DNA of 64,000 nt from Tenacibaculum sp. M341 (GTDB lineage Bacteria; Bacteroidota; Bacteroidia; Flavobacteriales; Flavobacteriaceae). The stretch lies in assembly GCF_004337695.1 (NCBI RefSeq), contig NZ_SJXJ01000013.1:1-64000 (forward strand). Reading direction: 5' to 3'. Below the pieces are notes generated by a model. That model did not search any database. It was not told the DNA's origin and was given only the letters and a program-made list of their open reading frames with translations. The position numbers were made by a program, and so were the translations under genes. This document shows positions 56,301 to 63,582 of the stretch, piece by piece; the stretch's first letter is position 1, and every line of letters starts with the position of its first letter.

Positions 56301-59300
56301 ACAGAACTCTGCATAATTAGCTGTAGCGTCTTTTAACCAACCTGTTATATCAGCCGATAAAGGGTCATCTACTTCAATACAAGTTAAACTTGGGTTTCCT
56401 GTAACATCTACGTTATTTAAATCACTAGCATTTCCATTTTTTAGATTTAAGTTTGTTAACTGACCGTTTTTACATGAAAAATCATCTAAGATTATTAGAG
56501 AACTTAAGTTTAAAAAAGTCAATGGTGTTTCATCACAAAACAAGCGACTCATATTTGTATTCTTACTTAAATCAATTTCAGCTATATTAGTATCGCTGAA
56601 AGTCAAGTTTCTCAAATTAACTAAAGCAGTAACATCAATACTACTTATATAAGTATCTAAAAATGAAAGTGTTTCTAGATTTGTGTTATTATCAAAGTTT
56701 AAAGTAGTAATTGTAGTTCCGTCACACTTAAACGATTCTAAATTCGTTTGACCACTCAAATCAATATTACTAATGCTATTATTGGAAATATCTAAATACG
56801 TTAAGTTATTTGTACTGATATTCAAGTCACTCAAATTGTTATCTGTTACATATAACTCTGATAAGTTTGTGAATTCAGAAACATCAATGGTATTTAACTC
56901 ATTATTATTAAGCTCTAGCTGCTTTAATTCTGTAAGTCCAGAAATATTTAAGCTTGTTAAGCCCAAATCTGCAGCAAATAACCGGTCTAATTTTGTGTTT
57001 GCAGTAACATCTAAGTTTGAAACTGTATTTCCTGTTAAAAATAAACGTGTAACATTTGCACAATCTTCCAAACCGGTAAAATCCGTAATTCCTAAGTTAG
57101 AAAGATATAAGAATTGAGCTTGTTCTAGTTTTTCCGTAGGAACTAATCCATCATCAATAATACCATTTCCTAAACTATTTGCATTTCCTAAAGCAACACT
57201 ATTACCATAAATAGCATGTGTTTCTAAATACTCCTCAAAGTTTGCGTCAGGAACCGCTGTAAATCTACAATACTCTGCAAAGTTCACTGTAATATCTTTA
57301 GACCAAGTATTTAAATAGCTTGCAGCAGGATCATCTACTTCAATACATGTTAAACCAGGATTGTTCGTAATGTCTACTGTACTAATACCGTCTGTTTCTC
57401 CAGATTTTAAGTTTACATATGTCAATTGATTATTAGCTGCATTCAATGCATTTAAGTTGGTGTTATTACCTAAATCTAATGTTGTAATTGAATTGTTTTG
57501 AGTATTTAAGGTTCTTAATGCTGTATTTTTAGTTACATCTAATGTGATCAAACTAGTATCATTACATTCTAAAAGACTTAAGTTTAAACTATTACTCACA
57601 TCTATACTAGAGACATTAGTATTTGAAAAATCTAAGTTTACTAAATTTGCTAACGCTGAAACATCTATACTTGAAATAGGATTATTATTTAACTCTAATG
57701 TTTCGATTAAGGGAGTTCCCTGAAGGTTTAATTCTGTAACATCATTATTATTACAATACAAAAATTTAAGATTGCTATTTTGCGACAAATCGATTGTAGT
57801 AATTGCGTTATCGACATAATTCAATCCAATCAAACTTGTGTTCTGAGTAACATCTAAAGAAGTTAAATTGTTATCATACAATACAACATCTTCTAAATTA
57901 GTATTTGTAGATATGTCAATATTATCTAAATCATTTTCATTCACTGCAAGTGCTAGTAGGTTTTCTAATCCCGTAATGTTGATATCTGTTAATCCCATAT
58001 TCCAACAAAATACCTGGTTTAGATTTGTGTTCGCTGTTAAGTCTAAAGCACCGTTTACAGGATTTCCGTAGGCTCTAAATCTTTCTAGTGCTAAGAAATC
58101 TTCTAATCCAGTAAAATCGATGATGCTTTGTTCTTCAATAAATAAAATAGTCAAGTTTTCTATTTTTTCAGTAGGAACCAAATCATCCATAACACCATTT
58201 CCTAAACTTCTAGCATCTCCGAAAGAAACACCACCTGTGTTTTCTCGATGCGTTTCTAAATAGTTCTCAAAATTGTCATTTGGCACATAGGTAAATCGAC
58301 AATATTGTGCATAACTAGCTGCCGCATCTTTAGTCCAACTTGTTAAATAACTAGCTGTTGGATCATCAACTTCGATACAAGTTAAACTTGGATTGTTATC
58401 TACTTCAAAATCAGAAATAATAGCGTTGTTTCCATTTTTCACATTCACATAAGATAAATTTGGACATTCATCCATGTACACCTCAACCAACTTAGTATTG
58501 TTACTGAAATCTATAGAAGTAATATTCGTGTTGTTTATACTAATATCTTCTAAATTTGCAAGATGACTCACATCTATATCAGTAAGAGGATTTCTACTTA
58601 CAGTTAAGTTTTCTATTAACGGATTGTTCTCAATATTTATACTTGAAATTTGATTTAAAGAGATAGTTAATCTGGTTAGTAACGGATTATTGGTAACATC
58701 TACAGAGGTTAATGTAGTTTCATGTACTTGTAAATCTTCTAATAATACATTTGTACTAACATCTACTCCTGTTAAATTATTGTTTGAAAGTATTAATCTT
58801 GTTAAAGCCGCATTTGTAGTAACATTTACTGAAGTTAAATTATTTCTCGGAGCATCTAAGTCGTATAAACTAGTTAAGTCTGTTACATTTATATTTGTAA
58901 GTCCCATGTCACCTCCTTGAAATCTTTCAAGTTTGGTTAAACTGGTTAAATCTAAGCTTGAATTTATGACATTACCAAAACAGAATAATTCCTCAAGATT
59001 GGCAAAATCTTCAAGACCTGTTAAATCTGAAATACTGGCATTTGCAATAAATAATCTAGTAACATTTTCAATATTAGAAGTATATACTTTATTATCATTA
59101 GCTATTCCATTACCCATACTTGTTGGATCACCAACTGAAACCACATTATTATCTGCATCATGAGTTTCTAGGAAATTTTCAAAATTATCATCTGGTGTAT
59201 ATGTTTCTGTACAAGAAATAGAATATATTGTTTGTGCATCTTTTTTAGTGAAATTAGTATTCGCAAAAGTTACATCATCTACCGATACACAAGTAAGACC

Positions 59301-60182
59301 TAAGTTACCAGTAATATCAAAATCTCTTTCATCTAAATTAGTGTTATTTCCATTTTTAATATTTAGGTATGTAAGTGCATTACGGGCACAAGAAAGATCT
59401 TCGAGTATTGTATTTTTAGAGACATCTAAACTCATTAGTTGGTTGTCTTCGACATACAGCTCTATTAATTTTACATTTTTTGAAAGATCTAAACTCGTTA
59501 ATTGATTTTCATATGCCTGTAAATATTCTAATTCTGAATTTTGAGATACATCTAAACTCGATAAATTAGTATTTACACAATCTAAGTCTTTTAATAATGG
59601 AAGATTGGTAACATTAAGATTATTTAATGTTGGATTATCGTAAATAGAAACTCGTTCTAATTTTGTATTGTTAGTAAGATCTATACTACTTAGTTCGTTG
59701 TTTGAACAAATTAAATAATTTAAATCTAAGTTGTTAGAAAGATCTAATGTTTGTAATTGGTTTCTAAAAATTGAAATTGTTATTAATTGAGTATTCTGTC
59801 TAACATCTATACTTTGTAAGTCATTTCTAAAACATAATAGTGTTTTTAAAGCAGAATTATTAGATATGTTTAATGTTGTTAATGAATTATCACTACAATC
59901 TAATGTCATTAATTTGGTAAAATCTTCGATTCCTGTAATATCAGCAATCATACTAGAAGAGATGTTTAGAGAAGTTAGATTTGAAATTTTTGAGGTAGTT
60001 ACATAGTCATCGCTAGCAATACCATTTCCTAAACTAGTAGCACTTCCTAAAGTAACAATGTTTCCATTGGCATCATGAGTTTCTAAATAATTCTCAAAAT
60101 TATTGTCAGGCACATAGGTTTCCTGTGCCCAAAGAAAAGAGTTAATTATAAAAAAAAGGATAAGGGAAAATTTTAGTTTCAT
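53346..60182 (-). CDS. Giant T9SS type A leucine-rich-repeat surface protein, six modules
   Basis: A 2278-residue secreted protein with signal peptide MKLKFSLILFFIINSFLWAQ. It consists of six tandem modules, each opening with a form of PDxNFExYLETHDAxG, followed by LxLTGIEDFxAL and 6-11 leucine-rich repeats of about 20 residues (LxxLDVSxNxxLxxLxxxxN), and closing with LTCIEVDDxxAS ... WxKDAxxxYAxYC with conserved Cys. Module starts on the DNA are near 60110, 59190, 58280, 57250, 56280 and 55605, so modules are 0.7-1.0 kb. Then a WTGKNGTNWTDTENW linker, a T9SS-type beta region and a type A sorting tail (QNIKVTGLTFGTSASINIHT ... GVYVVSITTENGIISKKLV, cited in parts). LRRs of this kind bind proteins or glycans. 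Micropeptide 2 is encoded five bases downstream. Confidence 0.92.
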   Translation of the reverse strand: MKLKFSLILFFIINSFLWAQETYVPDNNFENYLETHDANGNIVTLGSATSLGNGIASDDYVTTSKISNLTSLNISSSMIADITGIEDFTKLMTLDCSDNSLTTLNISNNSALKTLLCFRNDLQSIDVRQNTQLITISIFRNQLQTLDLSNNLDLNYLICSNNELSSIDLTNNTKLERVSIYDNPTLNNLNVTNLPLLKDLDCVNTNLSSLDVSQNSELEYLQAYENQLTSLDLSKNVKLIELYVEDNQLMSLDVSKNTILEDLSCARNALTYLNIKNGNNTNLDERDFDITGNLGLTCVSVDDVTFANTNFTKKDAQTIYSISCTETYTPDDNFENFLETHDADNNVVSVGDPTSMGNGIANDNKVYTSNIENVTRLFIANASISDLTGLEDFANLEELFCFGNVINSSLDLTSLTKLERFQGGDMGLTNINVTDLTSLYDLDAPRNNLTSVNVTTNAALTRLILSNNNLTGVDVSTNVLLEDLQVHETTLTSVDVTNNPLLTRLTISLNQISSINIENNPLIENLTVSRNPLTDIDVSHLANLEDISINNTNITSIDFSNNTKLVEVYMDECPNLSYVNVKNGNNAIISDFEVDNNPSLTCIEVDDPTASYLTSWTKDAAASYAQYCRFTYVPNDNFENYLETHRENTGGVSFGDARSLGNGVMDDLVPTEKIENLTILFIEEQSIIDFTGLEDFLALERFRAYGNPVNGALDLTANTNLNQVFCWNMGLTDINITGLENLLALAVNENDLDNIDISTNTNLEDVVLYDNNLTSLDVTQNTSLIGLNYVDNAITTIDLSQNSNLKFLYCNNNDVTELNLQGTPLIETLELNNNPISSIDVSALANLVNLDFSNTNVSSIDVSNSLNLSLLECNDTSLITLDVTKNTALRTLNTQNNSITTLDLGNNTNLNALNAANNQLTYVNLKSGETDGISTVDITNNPGLTCIEVDDPAASYLNTWSKDITVNFAEYCRFTAVPDANFEEYLETHAIYGNSVALGNANSLGNGIIDDGLVPTEKLEQAQFLYLSNLGITDFTGLEDCANVTRLFLTGNTVSNLDVTANTKLDRLFAADLGLTSLNISGLTELKQLELNNNELNTIDVSEFTNLSELYVTDNNLSDLNISTNNLTYLDISNNSISNIDLSGQTNLESFKCDGTTITTLNFDNNTNLETLSFLDTYISSIDVTALVNLRNLTFSDTNIAEIDLSKNTNMSRLFCDETPLTFLNLSSLIILDDFSCKNGQLTNLNLKNGNASDLNNVDVTGNPSLTCIEVDDPLSADITGWLKDATANYAEFCRMTYVPNDNFEAVLEARGFGNGVTNDNYVYTSLIENETALIVQNNDITDATGIEDFKALELLLIRRSNLETINLTQNTKLTCLNLTNNALTSIDVSKNILLQEVYLDSNSILGTVDISTLSELTNLGVSDTGINTIDVSSNPLIRVLNLDDNNFTTLDISSYPSITQLRITNNQLTSLNVATGNNASFTWFDATGNPSLRCIKVDDVNVNLSLWFKDATASYALYCDLTLITDANFENYLETHDANGNIVSLGDTSSLGNGIIDDNQVPTEKIKTVIDLDLSNLDIAGLTGIEGFTALESLNVDYNDLTALDISNNTNLRILDAAENELTFLDLSTNIALEEVELRSNKIVTLVTNNPNLRKLRASKNSFAYLNLTNCPLLEEISLTQTLLVTLDISNGNNDQITDFNASYNDYLTCIEIDDASASYLSTWNKDATANFTENCNTAIWTGKNGTNWTDTENWIKDSVALSSQNVVVPVLVTSPTIESGVLAEMNDLKIHDLSSFTIEDNGAATVNGDFETAETAFIKSSINTSGTLIVKGSSNGTISYERSGLESNKWSIITAPVSGQSIKEFVENSANEIRVNTTVTPNRYAVAYYDDSKADGSKWTYYTTTDLVDNSILFEEGKAYIISRKTNGSVTFTGSLTTTNKTVNVNGDQWNAVGNPYTAYLPINNNSDNNFIQENLSKFSPAYVGVYVWNNTQNKYVAKTLAGPPTSLTVGKGFFIRTNVGENTIDFKESQRSHDASDVQVFSKGKTSDTSVQILATSEGISVDTNIKYTSNASINLDPGYDVANFDGATFDIFTGLVAENNEYNFTIQSLPNTNYESMIVPLGIKATANSKIQLTAVTKNLPEGVEVYIEDKKLNTFTSLNKEYIINVDKAINGTGRFYLHTTTSSVLSTEEIIETNTKVQIFKSNKQNIKVTGLTFGTSASINIHTITGKEIFKSNFTANHTNEFTPSNLAMGVYVVSITTENGIISKKLVFEN

Positions 60183-60210
60183 TAAAATAACTTTTAATTA
60201 ATTCTCGATA

Positions 60211-60271
60211 CAAAGGAACCTAAATAGCCTTGTAAATACTTAATAATGTCAAGGACAAAATCAGGACAAAA
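60211..60271 (-). promoter_or_regulatory. Promoter of the LRR giant/micropeptide 2 operon with tandem TTTTGTCC
   Basis: Minus strand: TTTTGTCCTGATTTTGTCC (60271-60253), then a -7-like box TTCCTTTG (60218-60211). The second TTTTG G is at 60256, 38 bases from the box start. No TTTG is present at -33. Confidence 0.65.
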
Positions 60272-60960
60272 CAAGAATGTCATTTGAAGTTGAACTTTTC
60301 AATATTGAATTTTATAAGCTATATGTTCCCCGCTGCAATATTCTTACTTTCAATTTTTTTGAACTATTTTTTGTGGTGGCAAAAAGTGGTAGAGTTATTT
60401 ATGCGTTTGTTAATGAGTGTTTTGTTTGTTGTGGCGTTTGTGCGGTTTTAAAAAGAAATAATGTTTTTTGATAGCCAAGTTTGGAGATTTAAGAGTTCTT
60501 TTTTGTGATTAGATAGGAGTATAGAGATAAAAAGATGTTGTCCTATTTTACTAATTTGTAGAGTATGATTTTCAAAATCCATATTCAGTATTATTGTAAT
60601 CAGAAAAAAGATATATAGAATTATTGAAAGTTAAAAAATTCAAGAATTAGAAGAAGCAAAAGTAATTTTACTGAAGTAACATATAAAATTGAGTGAACAA
60701 TTTAATTGTGTAATCAAAAATTTAAGGAACTCGATATTGATAAAATTTTACTTCAAAAAAGCAACGAGTTTATCACACCATTACGATTACATTTTCGATT
60801 TAAAAAGAGACGAAACTTCACATAAAAAAGATTTTTTAGAAGTTGTAATTTAATAGTTTTTAATTAATGATTTAAGTATTAGCATTAGAAAAAATAATAT
60901 TTCAAGGAATAAGTGAATCGAGTAATAAAAGTAATGAAATCCTTTAAAATTAAGGTTTTC
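60272..60960. other. Non-coding region between the LRR giant and micropeptide 3
   Basis: No supportable gene. The short + frame at 60277-60471 is Cys/Phe-rich, unlike any protein here, and lacks a promoter. Fragments around 60640-60850 (KIQELEEAKVILLK, FKELDIDKILLQKSNEF) in changing frames may be remains of a decayed gene. Confidence 0.4.
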
Positions 60961-60967
60961 AGTCTTC

Positions 60968-61026
60968 TGCACCCTTTTTTGCACCCCTTGTTTTCTTTGC
61001 TTGTCATCAAAAATGAAATAATATTG
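60968..61026 (+). promoter_or_regulatory. Promoter of micropeptide 3 with the shared TTTTG element
   Basis: Direct repeat TGCACCC (60968-60974 and 60980-60986) within CACCCTTTTTTGCACCCC; the G at 60981 is 38 bases before the -7 box TAATATTG (61019-61026). A -33 TTTG lies at 60996-60999 with a 19-base spacer. The leader to the ATG is about 40 bases. Confidence 0.7.
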
Positions 61027-61070
61027 CAGTGGGGGTAGTTAAAATAATTTATAAATAGAGCAGAAGCATT

Positions 61071-61235
61071 ATGGAGAATAGAAATAACAAACAAGAGATG
61101 ACAAGAAAAGAAGCGCTTCAAAAAATAGGAACTTATAGTAAATACACAGCATTAACAGCTTTAGGTACGTATTTAATTTTAAATCCTAAACAAGCACAAG
61201 CTGCTTCTCCAGAACCGCCAGGTGATGGATTTTAA
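61071..61235 (+). CDS. Exported micropeptide 3 of a three-copy family (PGDGF tail)
   Basis: A 54-residue ORF: MENRNNKQEM, then TRKEALQKIGTYSKYTAL, TALGTYLILN, PKQAQA and tail ASPEPPGDGF. The tail and the 12 residues before it are identical to micropeptide 2. The start ATG is followed by the only long frame in the region, and a promoter lies at the right distance. It precedes TPR-HTH gene 2 by 140 bases on the same strand, with a G.U-containing hairpin between, so the peptide could be expressed in excess over the sensor. This peptide-beside-TPR-sensor pairing occurs twice in the window (with micropeptide 1), which is the main reason to suspect a ligand-receptor relation. Confidence 0.87.
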   Translation: MENRNNKQEMTRKEALQKIGTYSKYTALTALGTYLILNPKQAQAASPEPPGDGF

Positions 61236-61273
61236 AAAATAAATTAGGGGAGAATAATTGGGGTTTATTTTCA

Positions 61274-61308
61274 GAGGAGGTTGGTTTTTGGGGATAACCG
61301 ACCTTCTT
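61274..61308 (+). terminator. Hairpin between micropeptide 3 and TPR-HTH gene 2
   Basis: GAGGAGGTTGGTT (about 61274-61286) pairs over 13 positions, three of them G.U, with AACCGACCTTCTT (61296-61308). Only a short T stretch follows, so it may be a leaky terminator or processing site. Confidence 0.45.
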
Positions 61309-61375
61309 TACTTAAAATGACTAAATAAAATGAATGAGATTATCCAAATATCTAAGAAAAAAGAATCATTAATAT

Positions 61376-63034
61376 ATGTGTAAATATTACTTTTTCATTT
61401 TGTTAATGAATACTGTTGTTTTGTTTTCGCAACAAATCGATATTGATTTATTACAATTAGAAAAAGCATACAAAATAGCTAAAACAGACTCTCTAAAGGT
61501 TGAAGCATTGCTCAGTTTGGGAGAGTATCACAAAAAAAGAGATTTTAACAAAGTAAAAAATTACTATAATGAAATAGAAAAAATTTTAGAACGTGTAATC
61601 TATGATTACAGAAAACAACAAGCATCTTCACTTCATCAAATAGGTATTTATAAAAGGCGTACTTCAAATTATACAGGTGCACTTACAGACTATCTTAGAG
61701 CAAAGAAAATATACGTATCATTAAAAGATTCATTTGGTTTAGCACAATCTTACCACAATATAGCTATGATTTACAGATACCAAAAGGAGTATGATAAATC
61801 TGTAAAGAACTTTAAAAAAGCTGTAGAATTAAATCTACTGTTTAAAAATTATAAAAGTTTAGGTAATAATTATAGCATGATGTCTGGTAGTTACAAGCAA
61901 GCTAGAAAATTAGATTCAGCCTATTATGTGATTGATAAAGCTATTTTATATTACGATTTATCGAATTATAAAGAAGGAAAAGAACAAGCGATTAGCAACA
62001 AAGCAACTTTATTAGTAGTAGAAGGGAGGCATAAAGAAGCATTACCAATTTTATTAAAGTATTTAGATTATGTAAGGAAAATTAAAAAAAAGTTATCTGT
62101 TATATCAACACTTACCAATTTAGCAAATTCATACTTGCATTTAAAAGAGTATGAAAAAGCCTTAATATATGTAAATGAGTCTATAGAAATAGCTACAAAA
62201 GAAAATGCTAAGAAGAAAATTTTTGATGGTTATTTAATCAGAAGTAGAATATACAAAGCGATGAATAAAGATGATTTAGCGTTAAAAGATGTATTGGAAT
62301 ACTCAAAAATTAATCAAGAAATTTTCAATGTAAAAAATGCTAAGAAATTAAGAGAAATTGAAGTTAAATATCAATTAGAACAGCAACGATTAAAAGATAG
62401 TATTGTTCATTTAGAAGAAAAAAAGCGTTTAAGTATTGAAGCTAAAAATAAAGTTTTACAAAGGCAATTATATGCTACCATACTATTTACAGTTTTATTA
62501 ATTTTAGTTTTATTTATCATATTTGGATATAAACGCTTTCAAAAAGAAACAAAATTACACGAACATAAAACAACAGAACTTTCCGGAAAAATAAACACAT
62601 TAAATGAAGAGGTTGTTGATGTTCAAAAAGAAGTGAAAGTATTAAGAGATGAAACCATAAATCATTTAGAGAAGAAGGAAAAAATAACCAAAGATCTAGC
62701 CAAACTTTCCCAAAAAGATAAAAGTATATCTCTTCAAAATATTGTTAATGAATTAAAAAGTGATGAGCTAGAAGCAGATAGAATAGACGTTTTGAAAACA
62801 AATATTTCAACATTAAATAAAGAGTATTTAGAACGTTTGAAGAAGAAGCATCCAGAGTTAACCAAAACAGATATAGAAGTATGTTCTTTTATTAAAATAG
62901 GGCTTTCTCGTAAAGAAATTGCAAATCTTAGAAACACAAGTTTAGAAGCTGTAAAATCAACAAGATTTAGATTAAAAAAGAAGTTGAATTTAACTAAAGA
63001 AGATTCTTTAGATGTTTATTTACTTAATATGTAA
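61376..63034 (+). CDS. Membrane TPR protein with cytoplasmic LuxR-like HTH (candidate peptide sensor 2)
   Basis: A 552-residue protein with the same design as TPR-HTH 1. Signal sequence YYFFILLMNTVVLFSQ, then TPR repeats to about residue 330 (LHQIGIYKRRTSNYTGALTD, YHNIAMIYRYQKEYDKSVKN, TLTNLANSYLHLKEYEKALI), a membrane helix near 365-385 (LYATILFTVLLILVLFIIFG), a long coiled coil (ELSGKINTLNEEVVDVQKEV) and a C-terminal HTH (LTKTDIEVCSFIKIGLSRKE, then SLEAVKSTRFRLKKKL). The periplasmic TPR groove is the natural place for a short exported peptide to bind; this is inference. Encoded just downstream of micropeptide 3. A weak hairpin (63042-63075) follows. Confidence 0.87.
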   Translation: MCKYYFFILLMNTVVLFSQQIDIDLLQLEKAYKIAKTDSLKVEALLSLGEYHKKRDFNKVKNYYNEIEKILERVIYDYRKQQASSLHQIGIYKRRTSNYTGALTDYLRAKKIYVSLKDSFGLAQSYHNIAMIYRYQKEYDKSVKNFKKAVELNLLFKNYKSLGNNYSMMSGSYKQARKLDSAYYVIDKAILYYDLSNYKEGKEQAISNKATLLVVEGRHKEALPILLKYLDYVRKIKKKLSVISTLTNLANSYLHLKEYEKALIYVNESIEIATKENAKKKIFDGYLIRSRIYKAMNKDDLALKDVLEYSKINQEIFNVKNAKKLREIEVKYQLEQQRLKDSIVHLEEKKRLSIEAKNKVLQRQLYATILFTVLLILVLFIIFGYKRFQKETKLHEHKTTELSGKINTLNEEVVDVQKEVKVLRDETINHLEKKEKITKDLAKLSQKDKSISLQNIVNELKSDELEADRIDVLKTNISTLNKEYLERLKKKHPELTKTDIEVCSFIKIGLSRKEIANLRNTSLEAVKSTRFRLKKKLNLTKEDSLDVYLLNM

Positions 63035-63246
63035 TTTTTTAAGAGAGCTTTATTGGGTAAGACACGAAGCTCTCTGATTAGTATTCAGATTGCTTCGTTT
63101 TACTGTTTTTAACTAAAGAGATTAATGAAAACATAATTATCATGAATAAAATAGTCTTTAGTTGTTGTGTTAAAACAGCTTGTCTTCCCTAATTAAGGCG
63201 GGGGAAATTTTTTTCTTAGAAGTTTATATAGTTTTAAAAAAAGCTT

Positions 63247-63417
63247 TTACGCTGGTTCAATACCAATAATCATCATTCTATACCCATTAAAAGCTTTTTC
63301 CAATTTCACTTTAGATAACCAATGAAGTCTACCTCTGTGAATAATAGGAAGAATTAGAAATTTGTTTGTTTTAATTCTTACTCTGTGTCTTTTTTTTCTT
63401 TTTGTAATTAGTCCCAT
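63247..63417 (-). CDS. Small basic protein of unknown function (56 aa)
   Basis: ATG at 63417; MGLITKRKKRHRVRIKTNKF starts it, then FLILPIIHRGRLHWLSKVKL and KAFNGYRMMIIGIEPA. Strongly basic, with no clear signal peptide. Support for being a gene: an open frame in an otherwise non-coding stretch, and a promoter with the shared 38-base element (63462-63522). It lies downstream of the truncated HTH gene but is separated from it by a terminator. Nucleic-acid binding or antimicrobial activity are possibilities only. No family recognised. Confidence 0.55.
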   Translation of the reverse strand: MGLITKRKKRHRVRIKTNKFLILPIIHRGRLHWLSKVKLEKAFNGYRMMIIGIEPA

Positions 63418-63461
63418 GTTAATATTTTAATTGTTCCCCTGAGTTATTTTCAAACTCGAGG

Positions 63462-63522
63462 CAAAGAAATATAGAACTTGTTAAAAAGAGAAAAAATAGG
63501 GGTGGACAAAAACAGGACAAAA
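63462..63522 (-). promoter_or_regulatory. Promoter of the small basic protein with tandem TTTTGTCC
   Basis: Minus strand: TTTTGTCCTGTTTTTGTCC (63522-63504) followed by ACCCC, and TTTCTTTG (63469-63462) as -7 box. The G at 63507 is 38 bases from the box. The 19-base element differs at one position from that of the LRR giant promoter. Confidence 0.6.
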
Positions 63523-63525
63523 AAT

Positions 63526-63560
63526 AAAAACCTGAATATTAAGGTTATATTCAGGTTTTT
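63526..63560. terminator. Bidirectional terminator of the truncated HTH gene
   Basis: A perfect 14-bp stem (63526-63539, 63547-63560, core CCTGAATAT/ATATTCAGG) with flanking A5 and T7 runs. Confidence 0.8.
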
Positions 63561-63582
63561 TTATTGTGTAAAAAGAATGTTT

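Noticed and set aside
53346-60182. Regular repeats in the LRR gene as a possible CRISPR or satellite array
   Set aside because: The periodicity is codon-phased and explained by leucine-rich protein repeats.
60277-60471. 64-codon plus-strand ORF MSFEVELFNIEF...
   Set aside because: Cys- and Phe-rich translation typical of non-coding AT-rich DNA and no homologous copy in the window.
60885-61121. 78-codon minus-strand ORF across the start of micropeptide 3
   Set aside because: Antisense shadow covering the micropeptide 3 promoter and first codons.
63142-63192. 16-codon ORF MNKIVFSCCVKTACLP as a further micropeptide
   Set aside because: Unrelated to the PGDGF family, single copy, and short enough to arise by chance.
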